64,000 bases of DNA, from positions 114,285-178,284 of the forward strand of contig VZSF01008218.1 in the NCBI GenBank assembly GCA_013398295.1, read 5' to 3'. Shown piece after piece: positions 25,201 through 38,580 of this stretch. The notes under the pieces are model-generated. The model saw nothing but the letters and a program-made list of their open reading frames with translations, did not search any database and was not told the origin of the DNA. The position numbers and the translations under genes are program-made. The first letter of the stretch is position 1; every line of letters starts with the position of its first letter. Source of the stretch: Chionis minor. Lineage: Eukaryota > Chordata > Aves > Charadriiformes > Chionididae.

Positions 25201-28200
25201 TTTCCCCTTTCTTGTCATTAGAGTTATGGGATACTGTCTCATGGAAGTGCTTTTTCCCCTTTCTCTGTCAGGTCATCTTCATCTCCTGTGGTCATGTTAG
25301 AAAGCCTTTGCTGTCTCAAAGGACAATTACTTCTTTTCTCTTTATTTCAAGGCCTTTATCCAGCTCAGACTGGTAAATTAGTACAAAGTGCTTGCTCAGA
25401 ACAAAACTGGAATGATGTGATTTTATTAAATGGGGTTTGCAAAGGCTACCGTAAAAGTGAGGAATGATTTTCAGTCACTTCTTCTGGACCACGTTCAAGT
25501 TCATGTTCCTGAGAGAGCTTGAAAGAGCGGCAAGCACTAATTGTTTATTTAATGATTTGGCCACCTTTGTAAAAACTGCAAAACTAAGTTTTTCGTTACT
25601 GCTTTGAGCCATTGCTCTAAAACTTTTGTGATGAACAGTTAATCGTAAGTCTTAAGTCTTTATTTTTGGTGGTACTTTCTGATATTTAGCAGTACTTTCA
25701 CAGCCGCCCACAGTTGCCGTTAAAGCAACGATTGCAGTGGTGAAGATGCAAGCCAAGAATAAAACATAGCTGATGGGTGATTGCAATGATTAATTTTACA
25801 GTCTTTTTTTTGATTAAAAACATAGTATTTCACATAATGCTAGTAAATATTCAAAGTATTACCTACCATATATTGCCAGTTTTTTTAACCTGTACCTCCA
25901 GGATTTCAAAAGTGGAACATCTGTTTTATTTTGAGAAAAATATGATAAGCATCTGTTTGCATGGAAGATGTGAATGAAACCAGACCACATTTGTTTGCAG
26001 TGTTATGGATTATCTGGTCTTACACTGTTTATGAATAAATCATGCAGGATGGATAGCGCTGGTAACCACCACAGTATGTTTTATACTTGGTTTAAAACGT
26101 AAATTTATGTATTTGTGATTTTTCCTGTAGACACTCAAAATAATTTATGTTTTAAATAAAGAAGCAGCCTGTTGCATTTCTAGGCCAGTATTTAAGCTCA
26201 TGGATGCCAGAAATTCTTTTAAGCCAAGCCGTGCCCGCCGCTGTTAGTATCTATGAGAATATATGGTGAGACTTAGAAACAAAGCAAAAAAAAATAATTA
26301 CCATGATTCAGGAATAAATGCTATAATATATTTTATTATTTGAGAAATAGCATGCTCTCGTGTAACTGGACTGTGACATAATGTACATGCGGATAGAGTT
26401 AAGTTTGCATGTGTAGCCTGGAAGACACATCTTGCAAACCCCTGTACCTAGTTATGGTACTTGCTGTCATGAATCCTTTGTACAGATTCCAAAATAGTTT
26501 GTGTGCAAGGGGGTGGCTGGATGTACAGACATTGCTGTGTTCAAAACTACGGGGAGATGCTCAGATTTGGACAGGCTTGTGCGAGTGGTTGTGAGACGTG
26601 TCCACTTGTCCAAGAGTGTCTGCGTTTGGTCATAGCCGTGAGACAGACAGGCCGTGTTGGTTCTGCAATATGGAAAGATGTTCTACAGGACAGTTTGTGG
26701 GCAGATTTTCATGGTTAGTAGCCTGCCAATGTCATATGGATTCTTTGGAATTGTTGTTGCTCCGTCACTTCTGATATTCCTCGCTGGGCTCCGTGCTTTC
26801 AGGATACCTTTACAAAGGCAGCCCAGTGAAGCCTTAAAATGCTGTAAGAATATGTAAACCTTTTGCGGCGTATGTAGGCATCCAGCGTGTGTGAGGGATG
26901 CTGGTGGAGAAAGTAGATCGAGGCTCTAGACCTAATGGCAACCTACTGGCTTTGTGAAATGTGGGCATCAAGTTCAACACTTAACTGTTAGCTTCACCCA
27001 TCCAGCCACAAGGTGATTTAAGGCAACCGCTGTCTCTCCTTTGACGTGTTGCGTGTGACTTTGTGTGGATGGCATGGCATGTATTAAGATGTCAAATGTC
27101 AGCACAAATTTGGTGTGTTAGCGTGAATGCCGGAACGCGTTTGGGACTGAGTGAAGTCTCCTAAGCGTGTATGCGCACCCTTAATCTCAGCCACTGATTT
27201 ATCTCTTTAGCTGCTTGGCTAGAACCGGAGATGGAACACATATTTCAATTAGGCAAGTGTGTCTATATTATGTATTAGTTAATTGAGTTTCTCTATCCAG
27301 CAGGAGTAATTTTTTTGGCAAGTTGCATCTTTAATCTCTCATCTTGTTTTGGGGTACTTTGGCTATCTTTCCTGTTATGGTTCTGGCTTTGAGGCTTTTT
27401 CCCCCCCACTCATCGTAGTTTGTCTCCTCCATCAATTCACCTTCATAACAGACTGGGCAAAATCAAGTGCGATATTCCTCTAACGTTGTAAGTTGGATGC
27501 AGATGTCTTTACGCTCTCTTCCAGTGACGTGAAAATGTGTTGCTCTTTTGTAGCCTGTTCCAGGTAGGCTCAAGTTAAAAAGCCGAACAAAGTAATTTGT
27601 ATGCACGTACAGGAGACGGGAAAAGAGCTTTTGAATGGGAAATTGGGAGGGGGAGGTACTGGATAACTTCATATCACGTTCCCTGTTAGGTGTTTTAATC
27701 AGTTAAAACAAAGAGGACCTTCCTTCCCCAATAACTCCAGCTGTTAAAAGAAGCTGAATCCTTGCTGTAAAGGGCCAATGGAGAATTCCTTTTATGGGAA
27801 CACTTGTTGATGTGAAGTGGCTGGGGTCAATGTGCAGGGCAGCAGGATCTTTCCCTCTTCTGCCATGGCTTTCTAATAGCAGAAGGAAGGGGGGTAAGGG
27901 AGAATTTTGCTGTGCTCTGTCAGTTCACAATTGATTTAAGGTTCCTAGAGGAACACGTGCTAGAGAAACAACGTAGAAAATACTTACGTTCTGACAGCTT
28001 CTGCAGGAGCAGGATAAAAGCTCTCCATGCTGCATCTTCCCTGTGCCGCAGCCCAGCTCGGCTGCTCAGAGGATGGAGCCAGCTATTTTGAGATCCTTTC
28101 TTCACAGCTGCTGTTTAGATATAAACAAGTGCTTAAAATATATCAATGTAGATACTGCACAAGAAGTACTACAACATGTAAGTCTTTATAAAGGTATCAA

Positions 28201-28928
28201 ATATCTGTGATTTGAACTATGTTTTTTGAAACGTTCCTGCATAGGAACAGGAATATTCCTATTCCTGTTTGGAAATAGAGACAGGAACAAATAAAGCAAT
28301 CTAAGATAACGTTCCAGACTCTCATTTAATTGTGCGTACCACTTAATTTAGCTGGATATTTAAAAGTTTAGTATGATTTTATTACTGCTCTGTACTGTCA
28401 TTTTGACAATAGTGTTGCTTTTTGGCTAAGATAGCTACAGACTCTATGGGCTTTAGGTTCTATCGGGCTTGACAAAGGAGTTTGCTAACATTAATCTTCA
28501 AAATGTTTCAGGCAGACTCTTGCAAATCGTGGCTTTAAACTCCCGAGCGTTCAAACTCCAAGTGCACTTGGAGTTACCTTGATTTGGTTACTGGGTTTTG
28601 ATCTTTTGGCTTCACAGTCCTAAAAAGGTTTAGTCCTAAAGCACTTCTAGTGAAAGCAAGTAATTCCTTGTTACCACATGGCTCAGGTAGTTGAGGTTTA
28701 ATGAGGAGTACTAAGCTGAACAGGAATTGACAATATCAGAACTGCTTCCTTCCCAAAGGAACTTTGGCGGGATGAAGTACAAAGGCTGCGTTACAGCAGA
28801 CAGGAAGGATTATTGCTTGTGGTTGAATACTGAACGGGACAGACTAATCGTCAGCAAATCCCACTTTCCTAGAAAGGTCACATCCCTCTTCTCTGCCATG
28901 TTTTTTTCACTGGTATTCCAAGTGCTTC
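22241..28928. other. Gene-free unique sequence, with possible degenerate coding remnants
   Basis: Contains a T15-CAG tract at 22653-22670 that resembles a 3' splice site, an AT-rich low-complexity patch at about 22870-23010, and a T12 run near 23790. The open frames at 23958-24323, 24661-24855 (minus), 25119-25376 and 28727-28987 are not recognised as any family. Minus-strand frames between about 24610 and 24920 look protein-like when joined across frames, which I treat only as a finding. The C-rich run at about 28928-28948 ends the segment. Confidence 0.5.
22870..23010. repeat. AT-rich low-complexity patch
   Basis: About 140 bases are composed almost only of A and T words such as AAATATT, ATTATT, TTAAATA and ACTATTTAA. 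There is no fixed repeat unit, so it is low-complexity DNA and not a microsatellite. Confidence 0.75.
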
Positions 28929-28948
28929 CCCCCCCGCCCCGCACCCCT

Positions 28949-31900
28949 AATGTGTGGGGTAATTACATTTCCAGTAGTCTAATTTAGGCCAAAAATCAAG
29001 TCCTGGAACAGGAAACTTCCCAAAATACACATCTACTCTTGGAAAAGTTATTTCATGAAAATCAAAGCGTTCAGTCAGCAGATCAAGTTTTTAACTCATG
29101 ATGCTTTGAAGTAGCAGAGGTGATGCCTTAAGCTCTTTAAGTGTAGCTGCTAAAGCAATTATAGAGCAGTGTTAACATGATGAGAAAAAAGATCTACTCT
29201 CACTCAGGCCAATTTGGATGAACTGATAAGAATAAGGAAAATTCCAATAACAGTTTAATAAAAATTTTTGTTGAAGTAGTGATAGGTGGTTGTGGTTTAG
29301 CCATCTATAGTTTTTATGTTATAAATATTGTAAATATTTATAATATATGATAATGTTTTAAAATGTATTGTAATATATACTAAAAATACATAAAAGGAAA
29401 ATAACCCTGATTTTAAAAGGCCTTTTATTAGTGGTGTTCATGTTACAGATGCAAATGCATTGTAAGATCCAATTTGAGACTGAGTAAAAGAAACACATAG
29501 ATGAGCTACTCTTTTCCATTCCTGTAATAGTTCTTGTCGGTAATGATGGTTCGTGTTTTCAAGACCTTCTTTTGTGGTTGCGATCAATGACTTTTTTTCC
29601 TCCTCTTGGATCTGTTGATTCGGCGGAGACGTTCAGCTGAAGATGTTTGCTCAATGCCCTGTGGGATGGTGGAATTTTGACACTGCGAGAGCTGTATTTT
29701 TTTACTTTCTTCAGAATCTGTCTTCATTCTTGCCATTTCAATGGTGGTTTTGTGATGGGACCTCTTTTCCCTCTTGTGTAGGCGTCGCTTTCCTACCTGG
29801 TATGCACACAGAGAGGGAATGGAGTGATGACAAGGAGCTGTGTGTTATTGCAGTGCTGCTTGGCCTAAGTTGTTGTCCTAATTCTTCCTTCCAGGAGTCT
29901 CTGGCAAATGTGCTGGAATAGAACGGTCCAGGCAGAAAGTCTCCAGGCTGAGGTCGTGAATGCTTGAAAGTGTTTATTCACATGTTGCACGGAGAGTCTG
30001 ACAGCACACGATTATGTCTGTGATGACTTAATTGCAGGCATAGAAGCTCTTATCCATCAAGTCAGTTAGCACCATGTTGACTTGCAAGCGTAGAGGTGCT
30101 TAGTCCAGACCAGGTGATGGTTGGGTTGGTAATACCACCTGTGGCGGCACTCATCAGCTCAATAGAGGAGGCAGCAATGAGGCCTTTTACCTCAGAGAGG
30201 ACGCAGAGCCCAGCCATTGCGTCCGCATCTCCAGCCTGTTGTGGTGTGCCCTGGTGCATCGGGAACAGGAGCCCAGAGGGCACCAGCATCTCTGCTTCCA
30301 GCTCAGGGCAGAGCACGGGGGGCCAAGGAGGTTCCGAGAGCTACGTGCTGTAGGCGTCTGGGGAGATCCCTGAACCAGTTTGAGGATGTATTGTAGGAAA
30401 GGCATGGGGGCAAGCTAGGTGGAGTTATGTGACGCAGTTTTCATAGTGGGGAGGTTACCTGGAAAGAGAAATGGCAGGGCTGTAGGAGTGGGCATGACTT
30501 TGGTGGCAATTAAAGGAATGGAGAGGGGAGAATATTATCTGTTTAGGGTGCACCAGCAGAGCACAGGTGGGTTGGGATCCTGTTTTGAGTGGTACACAGC
30601 AAGATGCTGGGAAGTGAAAGTGAGAGCCTATCACTTCCAGGCAATGCCTGGCCAAGAACCAGCAGCTGTCATCACTCCAGCTCGTTACCTGTACTGCCGG
30701 CGGTGCCAGGATGAGTCCTGTGAGCTGTCTGCACTGCAATTTCACTCGTTTTCTAAGCCCGACTTATGTATCTTATTCTTAACCCGATGTTCTTGTCTCA
30801 TTATGGACAGTTACATGTTTCTCAGCTAGGATTTGGCTGGTTTTAGCAAGTAATGTGTGGCTTCAGCCTTTTCTCCCTTTTCTGCAGGCAAGCTAGTGCA
30901 ACGCAGCTGAGACAGGATGAGAGACCTTTCTGTAGGCAGTTGCTTGCAAAACAGGGGCAAAATAGGCACTTCCTATAAAAATACATATCAGAATGGGGGA
31001 GAATTTTGCATGATCAACCCTCCTACCCCTTTTTTTAACTTACTGTGTTGCTTCCAGAAAGGATTGTTGTTCATGTCCAACCCCCAGACAATGGTCAGGA
31101 CATATTTGAAACCTGAATGCCAGGAAAGGGTTATAAGGAGATTATAAGATACAGATTTTATTGCGTTCTAGGTTGAGGTTCAGACTGCTGAAATAAATCT
31201 TAGGAGTCAAAGCCACATTATCTAATATTCAGTGCTGTTTGTGTTTCTAGTACTATCGGTCTCGAGACTCCACTGTGTTTTTTACTTACATGTAAACACT
31301 TAGATGAACATTAAGGAGCTTATTGATTTTTCTATACGTGGAATGATTTGATACTTCTCTCAGATTTCATAATATTCATTTGCTCATAGCTCCAGTGATT
31401 TGTTTTCAGCAAAGAGACCCCCAAACAACAAAAAAAACAAACCAAACCATCCAAAACCTGAGGGAAGTGAAGACGTTCTTCTTCAGTGTAGTATAGAAAC
31501 ATGTGCTTAGAGGTAATAGGAACATAGATAGTTGTAAACTGATGTAGTCAGTTCGGAATATGAAGCCACACTCTTTGCTAGGTGCGGTCCTGTAAAGAGT
31601 CTCCAGGACCGCGTGTCGCTGTGTGTAATATTACCACCGCCTGCACTGGTTGCTTTGCAATTTAGTTCTTTGAATTTGAAAGAACATCTAACCTCCTGTG
31701 GGGCTGTATGCTTAAAGGATGTTAGTTTGGGGTTTTTTCCTGTGTGTAGGCAGGCTCACCTGCCTGTGCAGAGCTCTGTTAACGTCTGTGTGATTTTGGG
31801 CAAGTTCTGCCACCTCCCTTTCCCTAACAGCTTGCAGCGGCTTGTAGTCTATGTTCCCCCACATCAAGGCAGCTGCCTCAACTTCATGAAGCGTGTGAAA

Positions 31901-34900
31901 GTTGCAACTTCCCAACCTTGTTTCATCTTTACTTGAAGACCACCTTTTAAAACGTTTTCATTCTGCTTTTAATCTTTAGTATCTTGAATAAAGAACACGA
32001 CTCGCTTGTTACCTGAATCAGCCCAGTAATAGCCTGTTGTTTGTTAATGTCTTAGGATGATTTATTTATTTATTGAACATATATTAATTTTCACATTTCT
32101 GAACTTCCCTTTTTCTGTTTACTTGACAGACGAAATAATAAAAGTATTTAAACACACTTTGAATTTCCTTTTGTTGCGATCTCAGAACTTCACGAACACG
32201 ACAGTGGAGCTGCAAGCTTCAAAATGTTATGAAAATTTTTTAACCTCAAGTGCATGAGTTAACTCATCTGCACTCATGGAATGCAGTGAGTTCAAGGAGA
32301 TGTAAAATTGAGCGTCTCCTTCACAGTTTTCAGTGTTAAGGCTAAATTGTGTGCTGAAGCAGTGGTTGTCCTTTAAAGGTAACGCACTGGAGAGGAGAAG
32401 TTCCACTAAGTGTTCAGTTCCTGCAAGTCAATATTTTTTTCCTAATACTAAAAAGGGTATATGTGTTTTAATATTGGGACCAAAATAGTAGCAAAAAGCT
32501 TATTACTGTCTCCCGCAGAATGTACTGACTTACCTTATATTGCGTTGTGTGAGCAGGAGCAGCGTAGAACTTAACTAAGTGGAGCATTTTGCCCTTAGTA
32601 CTGTATCACTCTGTCCCACAATACAAAACCTAATTAGTGCATCCAAAGAAGCGTTAAATAGATTTCATGCTGTTTAATAAAGGCATTACGTGGTTTTGTC
32701 TATTGCAAAACATTAGAGGAAACGTCCGTAGCGCATGTTTCTGCTGCCTCTTTCACAATTAAGGTGCAGTTTTACATTGTATCTGCCTCAGGAAGGCTCA
32801 GTAACATTTTTTGCTCATCAAATCTTTCCTCTCATTGTTATGCTCTATTTGTTTTGGTGTTATTGCATAACGGTATTGAAATAGACTCTTAATGAACATC
32901 TTTGCCAGTCGTTTCAAACTGGGGGGGACGGCTCTTAGCACCAGAATATCTCAGGCTGTCGTGACTTGAGGTTCAGTAATTCATTTTTGGTGCTGATCTT
33001 TAACTAGTAACTGGGAAGGAAGAGTTTACTTTGTGACATCTGTAGCCTGAACCTTTTCATTCTTGTGAGTTCTCATTAAAATGTGAGATTTCTTCCCTAG
33101 GGTCACCATTACTGTCAAGTTTACACAGCCCTAATGGTGACGTTTTGTTTCTGATTTCATCCCTTAGCTGGCCTTGTCTGCCCTAACGTGTCTGAAGTGC
33201 AGACCTTCTAGACTATATACGCTGAAGTTCAAAAGGAGAAAAATACCACCTTAGGGAAGGGTAGAAAGGCTTCTGGAATTCTGCCAAATCTTGCCTTGTT
33301 GTACATGAACCTATAAAACCATCTAAGCAACTCATTAGGGTACATCTCATTGCGTGTAGCTAATCTGTTGCCTGCCTCTTGGCAAGGTCTCCATTTGATT
33401 ATTTTTTTTTTTCTTTTTTTGGTTTTGTGGGTTTCTGTTTGGCTTTAGCTCAGTTTCTGCAGATGTGTTTCAGTGATCTGGTTATGAGTTTTTATTAGGA
33501 CATTTAAACGACAAGTCATACGTTACTTATCCAACGTGTTTTGCGAAACGTTTCTAGGACTTTGCAAATTGTACTGAACTGATATTCATAACCTGTATTT
33601 TATCTAGCTTCATGGCAGTGTGAACTGATGTATAGAGCATCAGCGGCAGAGCTGTGATTGACTCTAGAGGTTTGGTTTCCCGTAGCCCGCCGTAGACATT
33701 AGATCAGGATTTGGTGATATACGAATGTAACTCTCACAGCATAACTTCTGCTGATTTTTGAGAACGGTTACTTGCCAGCTCAATACTTATCTGGAAAGCA
33801 GCTAAAGCTGCACTATAGCACTTCAAGATCAAAACACTGTGGGAACCGTTCCATCACGACGCTCTCAGCTGTTGATGTAGCATACAAATTTATTCAGGCA
33901 GCGTTTTTCTGCATCTTGTTCAACTAATCAGCAAAAAATAGGTCTGAATTTTGCGACGGTCTTTGTTCATAGCTAGCACAACTTCCCACCTTGGAGTCAG
34001 CAGCCCTATAAATGTTGTTTCAGGAACACTGAAACAGCTAGCCGCTCCCAGAAACAGTGAAAACATAATAAAGGGCAACATAAGAAAACACTTAATCAAG
34101 TCCAGAGACAGCCTGTGTCCTTGTGTTCTTGCTTCGCGTGAGCCCACAAAACCACACAAGTAGGAGTGTGATCTGAAGGTCACCGAGTGCAGTGAATTTT
34201 CCAAATGTTATATAATTAAAGAAACACCTGTGCCCCAGCCAAATAACTTCCTGCTGATCTGCTGTGAAAATGTTATGCTTAATAACCCTAAAAACGTCTA
34301 ATTTCTTATGCCCGGTGGAGGTTGCAAACAGAGCAGCAGTATATAAAACGTAAGAGACGTTAGTTCAAGATGTCTTAAAGGGTCTCTTAAGATTGATTTA
34401 CTGGTGTCCCAGTGTGTGTTTCTTAGTCTCTGCAATTACATTCAGCACACTTCTTATGGGACGAAATGGGATTTAAGACTGCTGATGATTCATGAAGCCC
34501 TAAATTCTAGTCCTGAACTCCTGACATTCCTAAGCCAACAGAGGTTTTAAAGGAGATCACAGGTCACACATCCTTTCCTAAGGAGAAAGCAAAAAATCCA
34601 TCTTGCCTGATGTTAGTCGTGATATCGTGTCATCCTCATTTTGCACTGAAGAGAGTGCTGTCGGTAAGACATCTGAATGTTACAGGCTCGTATCAGGAGG
34701 GAAGAAAATCGGTGCTAAATTTCAGAGTTTCCTAGGGGCAGGTAAACTTCCTTGTACAGAAGAAAGGAAAGAAGAGGAAGGAGGGATGACATTGTTAACA
34801 GTGGAGAGCTATGAAGAATCTGTGGAAAGTTGAGGGGAAATCCTGCACTAGTGAAATAAGATTCCAGTGGGAGTGGAAGACATTGAAAAAGCAAGAAAAA

Positions 34901-35329
34901 CAAGATAAATGAAAAGGCAGGACTGGTAAGCTGGATGGATGCTCTGTGACCATTGTGAAAGATTGCCACTTTTCCAGAGAAGTTGGAACCTAAACTGGCA
35001 AGACGTAGGAAGGATGCAGTAAAGGAAGTGATTATATTGCTGTTCTATTGACGTGCTATAAAAGGGGATATTTTAAAAACCCAAATTGAGTTTGGATATT
35101 CAGCCACCGTTGTATCTGTCCTTGGTCCATCTGAAAACTCTTCTAACAGTGACTTTGTAGGCGATAGAGGAAAAAATGACTCACTGGGATTCCGCTTTCA
35201 GTTTTACTTGGAAGTCAACTGTATTTTCCTCTCCAGGAAGGGTTTTTTCCTACCTTATCCCTCACGCTTATCAGTCTATGTATAGATCAATCGGGGAGAA
35301 ACGTCTTCCACGCGGAAGTGAATAACACA
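28949..35329. other. Gene-free unique sequence with a GC-richer patch
   Basis: The stretch at about 30090-30730 is richer in G and C than its surroundings and carries overlapping open frames on both strands (30062-30316 minus, 30096-30353 plus, 30419-30829 plus). None resembles a family I know. An AT-rich low-complexity patch lies at about 29315-29395. A T-rich run lies at about 33402-33431. A 10-bp inverted repeat lies at 33102-33141. No interspersed repeat is recognised. Confidence 0.5.
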
Positions 35330-35730
35330 GCCGCGCTCATCTGAGCTCCTTTCAGTGCTACATGATGAAATCTCACAAATTAATTGTTGGATCATAAGCG
35401 TACAGGTTTGGTTGTCTTCAAGCTATATAATTGGATCTACACCTGCTGTAGGTTGACATTAGCTCATTAAAAACAAGTCCACACATTGTGTTAGATCCTC
35501 ACTGAATCGGGCCCTAATCGGTGAAGCAACAGCATTTGTAAATAAAGTAGGTGATTACAGTTTATGCTCATTTCAAAGGAGTGTTGCATATTAGTTTAAG
35601 AAATCTTCATAAGTGATTTTACTCCGGAGGATTAAATTCTTCCAAAGTTATGGTGCTTCAGAAATTGTTTGTTTTGCTAGATTTATTTGCAGAGCAAAAT
35701 GTTGAGATCTCCTATTTTGGCATGCTTTGA
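35330..35730. promoter_or_regulatory. Candidate conserved noncoding element
   Basis: Repeat-free sequence rich in homeodomain-like cores (AAATTAATTG, TCATTAAAAA, GGATTAAATT) and with short near-repeats such as ATCGGGCCCTAATCGG. It has no useful reading frame. The resemblance to developmental enhancers is textural only, and alignment to other vertebrates would decide it. Confidence 0.2.
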
Positions 35731-38525
35731 AAGCTTACTCTTTGTAAGCGAGGCTTTGACTTTGATTTCTTTAACTGGATTACAATGCTAATTATAGAAA
35801 GATGAAATTTAGACAATCTAGTTGAACACAAACGGACTTATGTTGGAATCTTCTCTCATGGAACATATCAATATCATAGAGTATGTTCTCAGGTGGACTG
35901 AACACAGATCTTGGGATATTGAAATCCTTTCTAAAGCAGAGGTTTTGTCCAACACAGTCATAGTAAGTTTTTAATACAGAAAGTACCAATAAATGGTGTT
36001 CAGGAACAGGGAATATATTTCTGTGTTTTGCAGGGTGAAGAAAATGGTTCCTGTATGCCAAATGCCTTCCTCCAGCAACAATTTACATTAGTTGTTAACA
36101 GTTCCTTAATTTCCCCCACCCTCTGCTTTTTTTGTTCCTTGTAGACACCCGAACAAGCCGGCTGATTTTCAAATACGAGATACTCGGCAGCTCCTAGTCA
36201 GCTTGGCTAAGTTATTGAAAGTTGATGGACACCAAAATGAGGATTTAATAGCTTGGTTTTAAGCACTCACTTTTGCACTCAAAAGCAATGTTTGTTGCCC
36301 AACAGAGAATAAATAAAATATTTGTAAATGAATAGCTGTGCAAAACCCAAACAGACTTTGAGTACATCAGGAATAATAGGAAGCTGGACACTTCAGCAAA
36401 ATTAATTTGGTCACTAGTTTTAGCGTTTGAGAGCACTTAGGTCCAAGCAGTATCTGCAAAATAGGAAGCAATTTTGTGATGTTATACACCTTTACGTGAT
36501 AACGCTGTGTGAATGTTGGCTTTTTCACGGAGATCAGTGCAATCTACTCCACCACGCATATTTAAAAAACCAGTATAACCCCAATACTGGTTCTTTTTTA
36601 GCCATTAAAAGAGTAGTTCTGTTTTTTGCACAGTGAATTCATGCATTTGAGTTGTGTTCTACAATATTCTGAAATGGACCTTGGATCCCAAGGTCTTGAA
36701 AGTTTTATTCAGAGTGTATTTCTTAGATGATGTACTTGCTGCTTGGAGGACAGATATGATTTATGGCACCCAGAGATTTTGGTCTATTGTAACATTCATG
36801 TAGGAAGTAAAGGGCACTGGTAATAGTAAAAGAAGGAAAAAAAAAAAGTACTAGGGAGGGAAATATCAGAAGAGGAGAAATTTTCAATTTCTGAGGCTGG
36901 AGTTTATTATTTCAGTATCGGATATTAGCAAGTCTGTTTTCAAAACGATGCCAAAGTGTCTATTTAAGAAAGTGGTTATTAGAGAATGACAAATAATCAA
37001 ACATCGGTGTTGCTTCGTGCTTTTGGCTGAGATCCTGCGTGCTGATGCACAAAAGCAAATCGTAGATGCTATCGTGGTTTTGAATCAAGCACAGCAAATG
37101 TGGTTTGCCTAGCAAAAAAACTTGATTGTTCCAACATAGGGAGTTACAGGCAGGACTGGTAGATGCACATATGCATCACTGTTATAGAAACCAGAATGTT
37201 GAAGCCATAGGGAGAACTAGGTTTAACGCCCTATAAATTTTTAAAGATTGCTGTGTCTTCAACTATATTATTAGTTTCTAAAACTTAGGATAGATAATTA
37301 AAAATCCATATAATAAAACAATACACCATACTCTTTTCATCTTTCTCTAGGCGTGCCATGTATTTTTCACACACATCCAGTAGTTTCTACTTTGAGAATA
37401 ACACGTTTATAGAAATTTGCTTTTCACCTACTGTAATGGAGGTTAGTAGTTAAAAAAAATATTGATAGATGCTAATATGGTCTACGTTTCCTCTAATGGA
37501 GAGTTTCTTACTGTTTCTTTGCTTTTATTTATTAAGTTGAAAAAGAATACTGCAGTAATCTTGCACGTTTTGCATTCTGTTTCAGACCATAGTGATAAGC
37601 TAGATTTTTTTATCCGACTAAATAAATTGATAAATACAGCTGATTCAGAGCCTTTACATAATCTTTCCAATGTCAACAGTCATTTAAATTATCCTAACTT
37701 TATACCGAATCTCCAAAATCCAATTACCAGCTAATAATAATTGTCAGTTTTACTCTAAACCTTTAATGATAGGTCACAAGGGATGTTGTACCAGAAGGAT
37801 TAAATCGTTATAGACTGTAGCTATGCCCAGCCTTAAATTACTAACCTCTTATCTCATGGTAACAGAGCTACTATATGTTTTGTCGCCATTTTTGCTAAAT
37901 AGAATAAATGTCACCAAAATTAATTTCGCCTTTCTTAAATTAGCTTCTTAGTGTGATTTCTCACTTCAGTCAAAATTTATTTCTTGAAGAATTTAATTTC
38001 CTTCTTAATCTATTTTATTTGAGAAGGAGGAGGAAGAACATTCAGGAACAAACGCCTTTTAAATCATTCTGTGGTTAATTTTGAAATTTACCCTTCATTA
38101 ATAATTGCTGACCCCTGCAGGACTGAGGTTTTTTAAGTCACCGTATGCTTAAAATCAAACTGGTTCTGCCTAGTTCATCCTGGCTATGTTCAAGGCACTA
38201 AAAGATAAAAGGGGGTAAATCCTCCTTGTAAGGAAAGGTAGCACCTAATCATGTGAATACAAGATTTCCCATGTGATGGATGATCCAAGGGAATGTTGAA
38301 ATTGGATGGTTTAGTGTAGTTGCATTTATTAGTTTTTAATCATATTAAGGACACATACAAGTGAAGGAAAATATACTTATTGTAAGGAATGGTATAGCCG
38401 CAAGAAATGCTGCCTTGAAAAGAAGGCACTGAGAGTTGGCATTGTTGTACAATATGGTGACAGCACTTTCTATCTGAAATCGCCCGCTGGCATCCTTAAA
38501 AATATTTCCTATGAAATGTGTATTC
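35731..38525. other. Gene-free AT-rich unique sequence
   Basis: Open frames at 35792-36061 (minus), 36245-36436 (minus), 37462-37734 and 38345-38527 (minus) lack recognisable domains. An A-rich run near 36838-36848 is simple sequence. The stretch at about 37880-38040 is AT-rich and homeobox-core rich, but I see nothing specific. Confidence 0.5.
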
Positions 38526-38580
38526 AAAAAAAAAAAAAAAAAAAAAAAAAANNNNNNNNNNNAAAAAAAAAAAAAAAAAA
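38526..38580. repeat. Poly-A tract interrupted by an 11-N gap
   Basis: A26 at 38526-38551, then N at 38552-38562, then A18 at 38563-38580. The assembler could not bridge a long A homopolymer, so the true length is unknown. It could be a plus-strand poly-A tail, but no recognisable retrosequence precedes it. Confidence 0.95.
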
